Source: Bacillus australimaris (GTDB taxonomy: Bacteria; Bacillota; Bacilli; Bacillales; Bacillaceae). Taken from it: a stretch of 64,000 nucleotides of DNA. Under the pieces are notes generated by a model. The model saw only the letters and a list, made by a program, of their open reading frames with translations, was not told the origin of the DNA and did no database searches. Positions 7,117 through 18,028 of the stretch are shown here, one piece after another (position 1 is the stretch's first letter; each line of letters opens with the position of its first letter). A program made the translations under genes and the position numbers. The stretch lies in assembly GCF_001307105.1 (NCBI RefSeq), contig NZ_LGYN01000023.1:124001-188000 (forward strand), given 5' to 3'.

Positions 7117-7940
7117 GTTAACATATGATTAATTTGATCTAAACGTGGTTTTGTCCTTTCAGGATCATTGATGGCTAAGGCACTTAAAATGTAATCTACG
7201 ATAAAGATAGCAGATACGACAGAGTTATGAGAACCAACACTTGCTGAGGAACATGGTAATACATATTGTGCATACTTGGTTAGTGGAGAGCTATAGCTGT
7301 CTGTAATTAAAAGCACTTCCACCCCATATGACTTCGCTGCCTCCAGCAAGTCCTTCAAACGCTTTGCATAACGAGGATAGCTGACCGCTATAATAAAATC
7401 ATCAGAATGAAAATGCACGAGGTCATCTACCCAGTCGCTTTTGTCAGCATCAATATATTGACAGTTCCCCAATAGCCGATTGATTCCGAGTGACAGATAC
7501 TCGCCAACAGGTCTGCCACTTCGGACACTTGTACACAGAACCTGGCGGGATCCGGCTATTTTTTCAACAATATGCTGAAAAGTTTCTTCCGTGATATTGT
7601 CTAATGCATACTGGATATTTTGAAATTGCAGTTCGACATGGTTATGCAGGAGCTTACTCTTATTTGAATGCTTTAAGTTCGCTTCAAGTCTCGTTTGCGG
7701 GGCAGCTTTATGCTTCATATTGGATTGAAGCTCTTTTTGAAGCTCAGAAAATCCGGAATACCCTACAGCAGCAGAGAATCTCATGATGGTAGCTGTACTC
7801 GTCCCTACTTTTGACGCCAATTTATCTACAGTTAAAAAAGCGACCTCCATTGGGTTTTGGACGATATAATCTGCAATTCTCCTCTGTGCCTCTGTTAATC
7901 CCACGACCTTATGCTGAAGCTTATGTATTAAATCTTCCAT
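7089..7940 (-). CDS. MurR/RpiR family transcriptional regulator (HTH + SIS)
   Basis: A 283-residue regulator. Residues 1-77 form the HTH_6 domain (LTEAQRRIADYIVQNP, then KVGTSTATIMRFSAAVGYSGFSELQKEL as the recognition region). Residues ~125-260 form a sugar-isomerase (SIS) ligand-binding domain (VRSGRPVGEYLS, IIAVSYPRYAKRL). SIS domains bind phosphosugars or related acids. It lies upstream of the RraA-like operon on the same strand with its own terminator between, so it is probably the local regulator of that operon through the palindrome at its promoter. An AGGTG site precedes the ATG. Confidence 0.87.
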   Translation of the reverse strand: MEDLIHKLQHKVVGLTEAQRRIADYIVQNPMEVAFLTVDKLASKVGTSTATIMRFSAAVGYSGFSELQKELQSNMKHKAAPQTRLEANLKHSNKSKLLHNHVELQFQNIQYALDNITEETFQHIVEKIAGSRQVLCTSVRSGRPVGEYLSLGINRLLGNCQYIDADKSDWVDDLVHFHSDDFIIAVSYPRYAKRLKDLLEAAKSYGVEVLLITDSYSSPLTKYAQYVLPCSSASVGSHNSVVSAIFIVDYILSALAINDPERTKPRLDQINHMLTKMSYHTTH

Positions 7941-8068
7941 TATAGCACCTGCCCATTCTATCGGCTTTATCTACGATCAGATTGTTTTTCTTCCCCCTAT
8001 ATTGTACACATTTGTGATCAAAAAAACAGCCAGCACGAATCTAGCGTACTGGCTGTCTTCACATCAAA

Positions 8069-9040
8069 TTATAGTGCTTGAGCTGCTGTGATCAGCGCAA
8101 GATTGTAAACGTCTTCGGCATTACAGCCTCTAGAAAGATCGTTTACTGGCTGGTTTAAGCCTTGCAGGATTGGGCCTACAGCTTCAAAGTTACCTAAACG
8201 CTGTGCAATTTTGTAGCCGATGTTTCCAGCTTCGAGGCTAGGGAAAACAAATACGCTAGCATCGCCTTTGATAACGGAATCTGGAGCTTTTTTCGCTGCT
8301 ACTGAAGGAACGAAAGCTGCATCGAATTGGAATTCTCCATCAAGTACAAGCTCAGGTGCCTTTTCTTTTGCAATGCGAACTGCTTCAGATACTTTTTCTG
8401 TTTCGTCTGATTTAGCTGAGCCTTTAGTAGAGAAGCTAAGCATTGCCACACGTGGTTCGATATCAAACATTTTTGCTGTGTTTGCACTTTCGATCGCAAT
8501 TTCAGCTAGATCTTGGCTGTCTGGAGCAATGTTGATTGCACAATCAGCAAACACATACTGCTCTTCGCCGCGAGCCATGATGAAGACGCCAGATGTTTTC
8601 TTTACGCCTTCTTTTGTTTTAATGATTTGAAGTGCTGGACGTACTGTATCAGCAGTTGAGTGTGCCGCACCGCTCACAAGTCCGTCTGCAAGACCTTTAT
8701 ATACAAGCATTGTACCGAAGTAGTTTTCATCTAGTAATGCTTTTCTTGCTTGCTCTTCGGTTGCTTTGCCTTTACGTCTTTCTACGAAAGCTTGTACAAG
8801 CTCTTCAAAACCTTCATATGTATGAGGATCATACACGTCAACACCATCAAGTGTAAGACCTAATTCTTTTGCTTTTGCTTCAACTTCTTGTTTTTTACCT
8901 ACAACAATTGGCTGCAATACTTTGCCATCTGCTAGTTTTTGAACGGCTGTTAGAATGCGTTCGTCCATTCCCTCAGGAAAAACGATCTTTACTCCTTTAC
9001 CTGCAACCTTTTCCTGAACTGTTGAAAAAATATCTGCCAC
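8069..9040 (-). CDS. pta: Phosphate acetyltransferase
   Basis: Pta converts acetyl-CoA and phosphate to acetyl phosphate and CoA in the overflow acetate pathway. The 323-residue product is nearly identical to B. subtilis Pta over long stretches (KIVFPEGMDERIL, SGAAHSTADTVRPALQ, SLEAGNIGYKIAQRLGNFEAVGPILQG). The GTG start is chosen because AAGGAGG lies 8 bases before it and it gives exactly the B. subtilis length; a longer frame adds 16 unsupported residues. It is divergent from hemQ. A cre-like site upstream fits the known CcpA activation of pta in B. subtilis. Confidence 0.97.
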   Translation of the reverse strand: MADIFSTVQEKVAGKGVKIVFPEGMDERILTAVQKLADGKVLQPIVVGKKQEVEAKAKELGLTLDGVDVYDPHTYEGFEELVQAFVERRKGKATEEQARKALLDENYFGTMLVYKGLADGLVSGAAHSTADTVRPALQIIKTKEGVKKTSGVFIMARGEEQYVFADCAINIAPDSQDLAEIAIESANTAKMFDIEPRVAMLSFSTKGSAKSDETEKVSEAVRIAKEKAPELVLDGEFQFDAAFVPSVAAKKAPDSVIKGDASVFVFPSLEAGNIGYKIAQRLGNFEAVGPILQGLNQPVNDLSRGCNAEDVYNLALITAAQAL

Positions 9041-9083
9041 TACAATACCCTCCTTGATTTTACAAAAAAAGCGTTCTCTTTTA

Positions 9084-9111
9084 AGCATACTCTTCTTCTA
9101 CCTAAATTCAA
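9084..9111 (-). promoter_or_regulatory. Tentative pta promoter
   Basis: Leftward -35 TTGAAT (9106-9111), 16-bp spacer, -10 TATGCT (9084-9089). Both hexamers are imperfect, as expected of a promoter needing an activator; the cre-like site is centred about 55 bp upstream of the predicted start. Confidence 0.4.
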
Positions 9112-9125
9112 ACTACCAACTTATA

Positions 9126-9139
9126 TTATAGCGCTTACA
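9126..9139. promoter_or_regulatory. cre-like CcpA site upstream of pta
   Basis: TTATAGCGCTTACA matches TGWNANCGNTNWCA except at the second base. In B. subtilis CcpA activates pta from an upstream cre, so the position is meaningful. Confidence 0.7.
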
Positions 9140-9278
9140 AATTAAATTCTTATTTTTCAAACTAATTTAATCAATTTTGATTAGCTGTTTTCTTCGTTCA
9201 AGTTTTGATCACATCTCCATTTGGACAAACTATGTTATAGTTGGAACAGATGGAAAACTGTAAATAGGAGTGAAAGAA

Positions 9279-10049
9279 ATGAGCGAACAACATACAACAA
9301 ATGAAGCAGCTCAAACACTAGATGGCTGGTATGCGCTGCATGATTTTAGAACGATCGACTGGACAGCTTGGAAGCTGCTGACAAGTGATGAGCGCCAAGC
9401 AATTATTCATGAGTTCACAGGTCTATTGGAAAAATGGAAAACAGCTGAGCAAGATAAGGCTGGAACCCAAACAATCTATAGTATTGTCGGCCAAAAAGCA
9501 GATATTATGCTCATGATTTTACGTCCGACAATGGCAGAACTCGGTGAAATTGAACTTGAATTCAATAAGACACGACTAGCAGAGTTTACGATTCCAGCTT
9601 ATTCGTACGTTTCAGTTGTTGAGCTCAGCAACTACTTAGCAGGAGGCGGAGATGGCGGAGACCCTTACGAGAACCCGCATGTACGTGCACGTTTATACCC
9701 AGAGCTTCCTTCTTCTCAATACGTGTGCTTCTATCCGATGGATAAAAGACGTTCCGGCAATGACAACTGGTACATGCTCTCCATGGATGAGCGTAAATCC
9801 CTCATGAGAAGCCACGGCTTAATTGGCAGAAGCTATGCTGGGAAAGTAAAACAGATCATTACAGGTTCTGTTGGTTTTGATGATTATGAGTGGGGCGTTA
9901 CCCTTTTCTCTGATGATGTGCTTCAATTTAAAAAATTGGTTTATGAAATGCGCTTTGATGAAGTCAGTGCACGCTATGGCGAATTTGGTTCCTTCTTTGT
10001 CGGAAACCGATTAGCAAACGAGCAGCTGGCGTCTTATTTCCATGTATGA
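9279..10049 (+). CDS. hemQ: Coproheme decarboxylase HemQ
   Basis: HemQ (YwfI) performs the last step of the coproporphyrin-dependent heme pathway, decarboxylating coproheme III to heme b. The 256-residue protein of the chlorite-dismutase fold shows the YPMDK motif (catalytic Tyr145 and Lys149 in Geobacillus numbering, near residue 152 here) and the following RSHG that supplies the proximal His. The ATG is used rather than an upstream GTG, because that GTG overlaps the TAGGAG ribosome binding site. It is monocistronic, divergent from pta as in B. subtilis. Confidence 0.96.
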   Translation: MSEQHTTNEAAQTLDGWYALHDFRTIDWTAWKLLTSDERQAIIHEFTGLLEKWKTAEQDKAGTQTIYSIVGQKADIMLMILRPTMAELGEIELEFNKTRLAEFTIPAYSYVSVVELSNYLAGGGDGGDPYENPHVRARLYPELPSSQYVCFYPMDKRRSGNDNWYMLSMDERKSLMRSHGLIGRSYAGKVKQIITGSVGFDDYEWGVTLFSDDVLQFKKLVYEMRFDEVSARYGEFGSFFVGNRLANEQLASYFHV

Positions 10050-10057
10050 TAAACTCT

Positions 10058-10088
10058 TAAGGCTTCGGATCTCTCCGAAGCTTTTTTA
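10058..10088 (+). terminator. hemQ terminator
   Basis: GCTTCGGA / TCCGAAGC stem followed by six T, 12 bases after the hemQ stop. Confidence 0.85.
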
Positions 10089-10116
10089 TGTATTTGTTTA
10101 GAAAGGTGATCACATC

Positions 10117-11277
10117 ATGAAAAACTTCCCCATCGCTATTTTTGCATTAACACTAGGTGCGTTTTCGATTGGCATGACTGAATTTGTCATCATGGGACTT
10201 TTGCCAAACGTCGCAAACGATCTTCATGTATCGATCTCTGCTTCTGGGCAGTTGATTACTGGATACGCACTTGGTGTCGCAGTTGGTGGACCTATATTAA
10301 CGTTATCGACTGGGAAAATGTCGAGGAAACGCCTCCTCATTCTGTTAATGATTCTTTTCGTGGCAGGAAATGCTGCTGCCGCTGTATCGACTTCTTATGG
10401 TCTGTTAATGGCTGCCCGCATTTTAACGTCATTTGCTCATGGAACCTTCTTTGGCGTCGGAGCTATTATGGCTGCGCGGCTTGTGCCTAAAGAGAAAAGT
10501 GCCAGTGCGATCAGCTTCATGTTTACAGGACTGACGGTAGCAAATGTACTCGGTGTGCCGTTCGGTACCTTTATCGGGAATCAATTCGGCTGGCGTATGT
10601 CTTTTCTAGTCATTGCCGTCATTGGTCTCATTTCCTTAATCGGGATCATCAGCTTAGTTCCGAATCAATCAAAGGAAGAAGTATTGGATATTCGAAATGA
10701 AGTATCCGTTTTGAAAAAACCACAGGTACTCGTTTCCTTTGCAATGACCATCTTTGGGTTTGCAGGTGTGTTTACAGCCTTTACGTATATCAGCCCGATC
10801 CTGCTGCAAGTCACTGGCTTTCAGGAAAATGGGGTGACGCTCATCCTTGTCCTTTTTGGGCTTGGGGTCACTATTGGAAATTTAGTTGGCGGAAAGCTTG
10901 CTGACTGGAAGCTGATGCCGAGTATTATGGTGACACTAATTCTTCTGATCGCTGTCCTGTTATTGTTTACAATCACTTCCGAATTCAAAGTGCCTGCCGT
11001 GCTGACCATTTTTGTTTGGGGAATCATTTCATTTATTCTTGTTCCTACCTTGCAATACCGCACGATGAACATGGCACATGAAGCACCGACACTCGCATCA
11101 ACGCTCAGTCATTCCGCCTTTAATATTGGGAATGCCGGCGGTGCAGCACTTGGCGGTCTTGCTATCGAAATCACACATTTACAGCTTGTTCCGTTATTTG
11201 CTGCAGCTGTAACATTGATTGGCCTCATCATTACGATCATGAGCTATCAGTCGGATAAGCGAGTAAAAAGGACCTAA
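10117..11277 (+). CDS. MFS exporter, DHA1 family (YdhP/YtbD-like)
   Basis: A 386-residue, 12-helix major facilitator protein of the drug:H+ antiporter 1 family. It aligns in style with E. coli YdhP (FALTLGAFSIGMTEFVIMGLLP, then GQLITGYALGVAVGGP, RILTSFAHGTFFGVGA, GWRMSFL). Motif A is present as GKMSRKR. Members export small molecules such as arabinose or purine nucleosides, but the substrate here is unknown. It follows the hemQ terminator with its own AAAGGTGA site and ends in a terminator shared with the convergent Lrp-type gene. Confidence 0.85.
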   Translation: MKNFPIAIFALTLGAFSIGMTEFVIMGLLPNVANDLHVSISASGQLITGYALGVAVGGPILTLSTGKMSRKRLLILLMILFVAGNAAAAVSTSYGLLMAARILTSFAHGTFFGVGAIMAARLVPKEKSASAISFMFTGLTVANVLGVPFGTFIGNQFGWRMSFLVIAVIGLISLIGIISLVPNQSKEEVLDIRNEVSVLKKPQVLVSFAMTIFGFAGVFTAFTYISPILLQVTGFQENGVTLILVLFGLGVTIGNLVGGKLADWKLMPSIMVTLILLIAVLLLFTITSEFKVPAVLTIFVWGIISFILVPTLQYRTMNMAHEAPTLASTLSHSAFNIGNAGGAALGGLAIEITHLQLVPLFAAAVTLIGLIITIMSYQSDKRVKRT

Positions 11278-11291
11278 GAAGGTCCTTTTTT
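11265..11291. terminator. Bidirectional terminator between MFS gene and Lrp-type gene
   Basis: AAAAAGGACC-TAAGAA-GGTCCTTTTTT. The stem contains the last codons and stop of the MFS gene and the T-run touches the stop of the convergent gene. Confidence 0.85.
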
Positions 11292-11769
11292 ATTTCACCA
11301 CAGTCATTTCTGGCTCTTCTATTTGTTTTACACGTTCCTGAACTGGATGGGAAAAAGAGTGCTCTGACAAGACAATATGAGATACGGTTTTTGTAAATCC
11401 AGACACTTCTTGAATAAAGGCTTCAATTTCTTCAAGAGAAGCAACAGACAGCTTAATGAAAAAGCAAGATTGCCCTGCCACTCGATAAGCAAAAAAGGCG
11501 CGTGGATGCTGATTCATAAAAGCCACAAATCGCTGATACTCCCCGTTGAGCACCGTCACTTCCAGCAGGCAGTCAATCAGAAGTCCTAATTTTTTGTAAT
11601 TGACCTGAACAGAATACCCTTCGATAATCCCTGCATCTTCTAATTTACGCACTCTTTCTGCTACTGCAGGTGCTGATAAATTCACTCGTTTGGACAATTC
11701 CCTCATGGATAAGCGGGCATCTTCTCTCAATTCATTTAAAATATGCACATCTACATCGGTGATTTTCAT
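11290..11769 (-). CDS. Lrp/AsnC family regulator, LrpC-like
   Basis: A 159-residue regulator. Residues 1-60 hold the AsnC-type helix-turn-helix (DVHILNELREDARLSMREL, then VNLSAPAVAERVRKLEDAGII), followed by a RAM ligand/oligomerisation domain (YRVAGQSCFFIKLSVASLEEIEAFI). It resembles B. subtilis LrpC more than AzlB. It is divergent from the second MFS gene, a layout in which such a regulator typically controls an amino-acid exporter. Regulation of that neighbour is inference. Confidence 0.85.
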   Translation of the reverse strand: MKITDVDVHILNELREDARLSMRELSKRVNLSAPAVAERVRKLEDAGIIEGYSVQVNYKKLGLLIDCLLEVTVLNGEYQRFVAFMNQHPRAFFAYRVAGQSCFFIKLSVASLEEIEAFIQEVSGFTKTVSHIVLSEHSFSHPVQERVKQIEEPEMTVVK

Positions 11770-11914
11770 TCGTACCTCTCCTATCCAAAAATCGTTCCAT
11801 TTGAAAAGTATTTGATGATAATACTTATGATGCGAAATGTAAAATAAAACTAAATAATGGTAGAATTTATTTTAACGGAATTGAATGAAAAAGCAAGTAT
11901 GGAGGGATCACTTG

Positions 11915-13147
11915 ATGAAAGAATCTTTAGACAGCCAGGCTTCTAAAACATTTCCCATCACACTTGCCATTGCACTCACACTTGGCGTTTTTGCGGCGGG
12001 ATCAGAGGAACTGGTGATTTCACCACTGCTGCCTGATTTATCAAACTCCTTTCAGCACTCTCTTGATGTTCTCGCACTTTCCATCAGCATTTATGGGTTA
12101 GCTGTGCTGGTTGGCGCACCGCTGCTCGTTCCTTTAGGGGACCGGTATTCAAGAGAGCTGTGTTTGATGATTGGGCTGTCTTTCTTTTTGATTGGAACTG
12201 TGATGTGTGCTGCTGCCCCAAATTTGGCAGTTTTTTTTGCAGGCCGTGCTATTTCTGGGCTGGCGACCGGAGTATTTGTGCCAACAGCCTATGCTCTTGT
12301 GGGCGACCGGGTTCCATACGAATATCGCGGCAAAGTGATGGGGCTCATTGTATCGAGCTGGTCTCTTTCTCTTGTCCTTGGTGTGCCTATTGGCGCCTTT
12401 ATCGGTCAAAGTTTAAACTGGCGCTGGACATTTTGGATTTTCGCCATGATGAGTCTCGTTGTCCTGCTGCTCGTCATACTGGAATCTCGAAAACAAGTCG
12501 CCACAGCTGATACAAAGGCACCTCAAGCTAGGGAGAAATCAGGCTCTTTATGGGGGGCTTTGAAAATCGACCGAGTCCCTGCCTATTTGACCGTGACATT
12601 TTGTAACATGCTTGGATTTTATGGCATGTATTCATTTTTAGGAGCTTACTTACAAAGTCTATTTTCCGGTGGACAATCGACGGCTGGACTTCTAATCATG
12701 GCTTATGGCGTTGGCTTTTCCATGAGTATATTTACCGGGAAATTAGCAGATTGGTTTGGCAAAACACGATCTCTTTTCTTTGTGTTGGGCGGCATTACGC
12801 TCGTTCTTGCCTTACTTCCTTATGCACCATTCTCATGGACATTGCTCATTTTCGCTTTATTTATTTGGGGTGCCATGCAAAGTTTATCCGTCACGCTTTT
12901 GAGTACTGTCCTGAGCGACTGCTCCCAAACCCACCGAGGCAAAGTGATGGCTTTTTACAGCCTTGCTTCTAATCTTGCCGTTATGCTTGGGTCTGCTCTG
13001 ATGGGACCTGTTTATGTCCATTTCGGCTATCATACGGTAGGACTTGTATGTGCGCTTATTACGCTTGTTGGTTTTCTCATTAGCTTCGTCAGCTATAAAC
13101 GTGAAAAAACCTTACAGCAAAAACATAAAAACACATTTGAAACGTGA
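11915..13147 (+). CDS. MFS exporter (DHA1 family), candidate bacilysin efflux pump
   Basis: A 410-residue, 12-helix major facilitator protein. Motif A (GDRYSRE) follows helix 2, and helices 5-6 carry SLVLGVPIGAFIGQSLNWRWTF (read in parts) typical of DHA1 pumps. The ATG with GGAGGG eight bases upstream is preferred over the longer frame starting at 11885. It is divergent from the LrpC-like gene and ends with its own terminator 11 bases later, directly before bacA. B. subtilis exports bacilysin through BacE, a different MFS subfamily that is absent here, so this pump is a reasonable substitute. That role is inference; another amino-acid-like substrate is possible. Confidence 0.8.
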   Translation: MKESLDSQASKTFPITLAIALTLGVFAAGSEELVISPLLPDLSNSFQHSLDVLALSISIYGLAVLVGAPLLVPLGDRYSRELCLMIGLSFFLIGTVMCAAAPNLAVFFAGRAISGLATGVFVPTAYALVGDRVPYEYRGKVMGLIVSSWSLSLVLGVPIGAFIGQSLNWRWTFWIFAMMSLVVLLLVILESRKQVATADTKAPQAREKSGSLWGALKIDRVPAYLTVTFCNMLGFYGMYSFLGAYLQSLFSGGQSTAGLLIMAYGVGFSMSIFTGKLADWFGKTRSLFFVLGGITLVLALLPYAPFSWTLLIFALFIWGAMQSLSVTLLSTVLSDCSQTHRGKVMAFYSLASNLAVMLGSALMGPVYVHFGYHTVGLVCALITLVGFLISFVSYKREKTLQQKHKNTFET

Positions 13148-13157
13148 GCTCATTTCA

Positions 13158-13185
13158 CTGCACATCTCGATATGTGCAGTTTTTT
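13158..13185 (+). terminator. Terminator between MFS gene and bac operon
   Basis: CTGCACAT / ATGTGCAG stem with six-base loop, followed by six T. It separates the MFS transcript from bacA. Confidence 0.85.
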
Positions 13186-13232
13186 AGATCAATTTTTAAT
13201 ATTATCATAAAATACATTTTTTATAAATTTTG

Positions 13233-13262
13233 TTGACAATTACCAATTTTATTTCTTATAAT
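13233..13262 (+). promoter_or_regulatory. bac operon promoter with consensus hexamers
   Basis: TTGACA (13233-13238), 18-bp spacer, TATAAT (13257-13262), set in very AT-rich DNA about 35 bases before bacA. The flanks would suit AT-preferring repressors such as AbrB, known to control bac in B. subtilis; binding here is inferred. Confidence 0.8.
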
Positions 13263-13296
13263 CTAGTAAAAATTTGAAAAAGATTGGATGGTAAAC

Positions 13297-15366
<2,070 letters not shown>

Positions 15367-15381
15367 AAAGGAGTGCTTTCA

Positions 15382-16803
15382 TTGAGTAAAAAAACCGTAC
15401 TTGTCATTGCTGACTTAGGAGGATGCCCGCCCCATATGTTTTATGAAAGCGTGGCTGCATCTTATCATATCGTTTCTTATATCCCAAGACCCTTTGCCAT
15501 TACAAAGGGACACGCTGAGCTAATAGAAAAATACTCCATTGCCGTCATCAAAGATCGTGATTATTTTGAAACACATCCTTCTTTTGAACACCCTGATTCT
15601 ATTTACTGGGCACATGATGACTATCTAAAATCAGAGGAAGCGGTGGTAGCTGACCTAGTCCGTGTGGCTTCCTTTTTCAAAGCTGATGCCATCACCACCA
15701 ATAACGAATTATTCATTGCACCAATGGCAAAAGCCGCTGAGCGTCTTGGGCTGCGCGGCGCTGGGGTAAAGGCAGCTGAAATGGCGCGTGATAAAAGCCA
15801 AATGAGGGCGGCCTTCAACGCTGCTGGTGTCAAATCGGTGAAAACTCAGCCTGTCACGACTTTAGCTGATTTCCAGCAAGCTATTGAGTATATCGGGACA
15901 CCGCTTATTTTAAAGCCTACATATTTAGCAAGCTCTATTGGCGTGACTCTTTTTCATGACCAAGCCGGCAGTGATGATCTCTTTTTAAACGTACAATCCT
16001 ACTTGCAAACGATTCCTGTCCCAAACGCTGTAACATATGAAGCACCATTTGTCGCAGAAACGTACTTAGAGGGTGCTTACAAGGATTGGTATCAAGAGGA
16101 AGGCTATTCTGATTATGTCAGTGTAGAAGGGTTAGTCGTGGAGGGAGAATATATCCCTTTTGTCATTCATGATAAGACCCCTCAAATCGGTTTTACAGAA
16201 ACGGCTCATATTACGCCGTCGATCCTAGACAATGAAGCCCAGCAAATCATCATTGAGGCAGCAAAGAAGGCCAATGAAGGGCTTGGCCTTGAAAACTGTG
16301 CGACCCATACAGAGATTAAGCTCATGAAAAATCGAGAAACGGGACTGATCGAATCAGCAGCTAGGTTTGCTGGCTGGAACATGATTCCGAATATCAAAAA
16401 AGTGTTTGGGGTGGACATGGCCAAGCTGCTGATCGATGTATTAGTCGATGGAAAACAAGCGGATCTGCCAAAAGAGCTGCTTTCTGGACATACGCATTAC
16501 ATAGCAGACTGCCATTTATACCCTCAGCATTTCAAAGAGAGCGGACACATACCGGCAGAGGCCGCACATATCACCATTGATCATGTCCATATTCCGCAGG
16601 ACGCTTTAGTTGGAGATACTGTGATCGTTAGTGAGTCCGTCCCACCCAAAGGCACCTTTGTGGATCTCTCTTTATTTGAAGCCTTTAACGGCATCGTATC
16701 ACTTGAATTAAAAGGGTCATCCTCACAGGATGTTGCCGCATCCATCCGCAACTTACAGAAGCAAGCTGCCATTCAGTTAATGGATGAATTAGTGAAGGGA
16801 TAG
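15382..16803 (+). CDS. bacD: Alanine-anticapsin ligase BacD (ATP-grasp L-amino acid ligase)
   Basis: BacD joins L-alanine to L-anticapsin with ATP to give bacilysin. The 473-residue product follows B. subtilis BacD closely (KTVLVIADLGGCPPHMFY at the start, LRGAGVKAAEMARDKSQMR, PLILKPTYLASSIGVTL as the ATP-grasp lysine segment, NCATHTEIKLM, ESAARFAGWNMIPNI). A TTG start is chosen: AAAAGGAG ends 8 bases before it, whereas the upstream GTG overlaps that site. In B. subtilis bacE follows; here bacF begins only 14 bases later. Confidence 0.95.
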   Translation: MSKKTVLVIADLGGCPPHMFYESVAASYHIVSYIPRPFAITKGHAELIEKYSIAVIKDRDYFETHPSFEHPDSIYWAHDDYLKSEEAVVADLVRVASFFKADAITTNNELFIAPMAKAAERLGLRGAGVKAAEMARDKSQMRAAFNAAGVKSVKTQPVTTLADFQQAIEYIGTPLILKPTYLASSIGVTLFHDQAGSDDLFLNVQSYLQTIPVPNAVTYEAPFVAETYLEGAYKDWYQEEGYSDYVSVEGLVVEGEYIPFVIHDKTPQIGFTETAHITPSILDNEAQQIIIEAAKKANEGLGLENCATHTEIKLMKNRETGLIESAARFAGWNMIPNIKKVFGVDMAKLLIDVLVDGKQADLPKELLSGHTHYIADCHLYPQHFKESGHIPAEAAHITIDHVHIPQDALVGDTVIVSESVPPKGTFVDLSLFEAFNGIVSLELKGSSSQDVAASIRNLQKQAAIQLMDELVKG

Positions 16804-16817
16804 AAAGAGAGGGTAAC

Positions 16818-18014
16818 GTGGTGAAGATCTTACCATCTAACGTAATTGAACGGCTGCCAGAACAGAAATTTGGAACCGTATTTGAGAAAATTGCGCATAA
16901 AGCACAAAACGGAGCGAACATCATAAACCTTGGTCAGGGAAATCCTGATCTTCCGACTCCTGAACATATCGTGAGCGCCCTTCAAGAAGCAGCAGGCACT
17001 TTAGAGTTCCAGCAATATGCACCATTTAGAGGCTTCGATTTTTTCAAGCAAGCCATTGCAGATTTCTACAAAAAAGAATTCGGCACTGAGATTGACCCGC
17101 AGAAAGAAGTTGCCCTTTTCAACGGAGGGAAAACAGGCCTATATATCATGAGTCAGTGTCTGCTTGACCCTGGGGACGTTGCCCTCGTCCCCGATCCAGG
17201 ATACCCAGAATACCATTCAGGGATTTTGATGGCAGACGCAAAGCCCTACTGCATCAAACTTGAATCGAAAAATGGCTATTTACCAGATCTCTCTTCGATT
17301 GATCCGGAGGTGCTACAAAAGGCAAAGGTTCTTTTCTTAAATTATCCAAATAACCCAACAGGTGCTGTGGCCAATGAAGCCTTTTTTGAAAAGGCTGCTG
17401 ATTTTGCCTCAGCTCACGGACTGCATGTGATTCATGATTTTGCCTATGGCTCATTTCATTATGAGCAAAAACCAGTAAGTTTTCTGAATGCTCCTCTTGG
17501 AAAAAGTGTAGGAGTAGAATTATATTCTCTATCCAAAACATTTAATATGGCAGGATGGAGAGTTGCTTTTGCTGTGGGAAATGAGGACATCATCCAAGCC
17601 ATTAACGCCTTCCAAGATCATGTGTTTGTCAGTATGTATGGCGGGTTTCAACAAGCCGCAACCGTCGCCTTGCAAAGTGATGACCGTCACATTCAATCAT
17701 TAAAAGAAGTCTATCTTGAACGAATAAACTTCTTCATCCGTCAGGCGGAAAAACAGCTGGGATGGTCTATTGAACGTCCAGCAGGCGCTTTTTATTTATG
17801 GGCTCCAATTCCTGATGATTTCGTTGATTCTCATGCATTTGCCGATTATTTACTCGAACATTCAGATGTCGTTGTCACGCCTGGGGGTGTGTTTGGAACA
17901 CACGGAAGACGCCACGTCCGCATCTCAATGGTTGCGCCAATTGAACAGCTTGCCCTGTTTATCGACCGGCTTCGCATCCTTCCGATTCGCTTTAATCAAA
18001 AAACCCGCATATAG
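16818..18014 (+). CDS. bacF: Aminotransferase BacF (bacilysin synthesis)
   Basis: A 398-residue class I PLP aminotransferase that transaminates the tetrahydro-hydroxyphenylpyruvate intermediate to the amino acid. Visible marks: INLGQGNPDLPTPEH near residue 35, the NYPNNPTGAV substrate/PLP motif, and SLSKTFNMAGWRVAF holding the Schiff-base Lys near residue 238. Two adjacent GTG codons are possible starts; GAGGG lies just upstream. It is the last gene of the operon; its stop codon lies inside the terminator hairpin. Confidence 0.95.
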   Translation: MVKILPSNVIERLPEQKFGTVFEKIAHKAQNGANIINLGQGNPDLPTPEHIVSALQEAAGTLEFQQYAPFRGFDFFKQAIADFYKKEFGTEIDPQKEVALFNGGKTGLYIMSQCLLDPGDVALVPDPGYPEYHSGILMADAKPYCIKLESKNGYLPDLSSIDPEVLQKAKVLFLNYPNNPTGAVANEAFFEKAADFASAHGLHVIHDFAYGSFHYEQKPVSFLNAPLGKSVGVELYSLSKTFNMAGWRVAFAVGNEDIIQAINAFQDHVFVSMYGGFQQAATVALQSDDRHIQSLKEVYLERINFFIRQAEKQLGWSIERPAGAFYLWAPIPDDFVDSHAFADYLLEHSDVVVTPGGVFGTHGRRHVRISMVAPIEQLALFIDRLRILPIRFNQKTRI

Positions 18015-18025
18015 CGGGTTTTTTC
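17999..18025. terminator. Bidirectional terminator between bacF and bacG
   Basis: AAAAACCCGC-ATATA-GCGGGTTTTTT. The stem is built from the last bacF codons and serves both convergent genes. Confidence 0.9.
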
Positions 18026-18028
18026 ATG

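Noticed and set aside
8220-8630. Long rightward open frame opposite pta
   Set aside because: Antisense shadow of a highly conserved gene, no ribosome binding site or family resemblance.
12160-12510. Cys/Trp-rich frame inside the MFS gene
   Set aside because: Frame-shifted reading of the transporter; no independent signals.
15373-15381. Upstream GTG as bacD start
   Set aside because: It overlaps the AAAAGGAG ribosome binding site; the TTG nine bases later has correct spacing.
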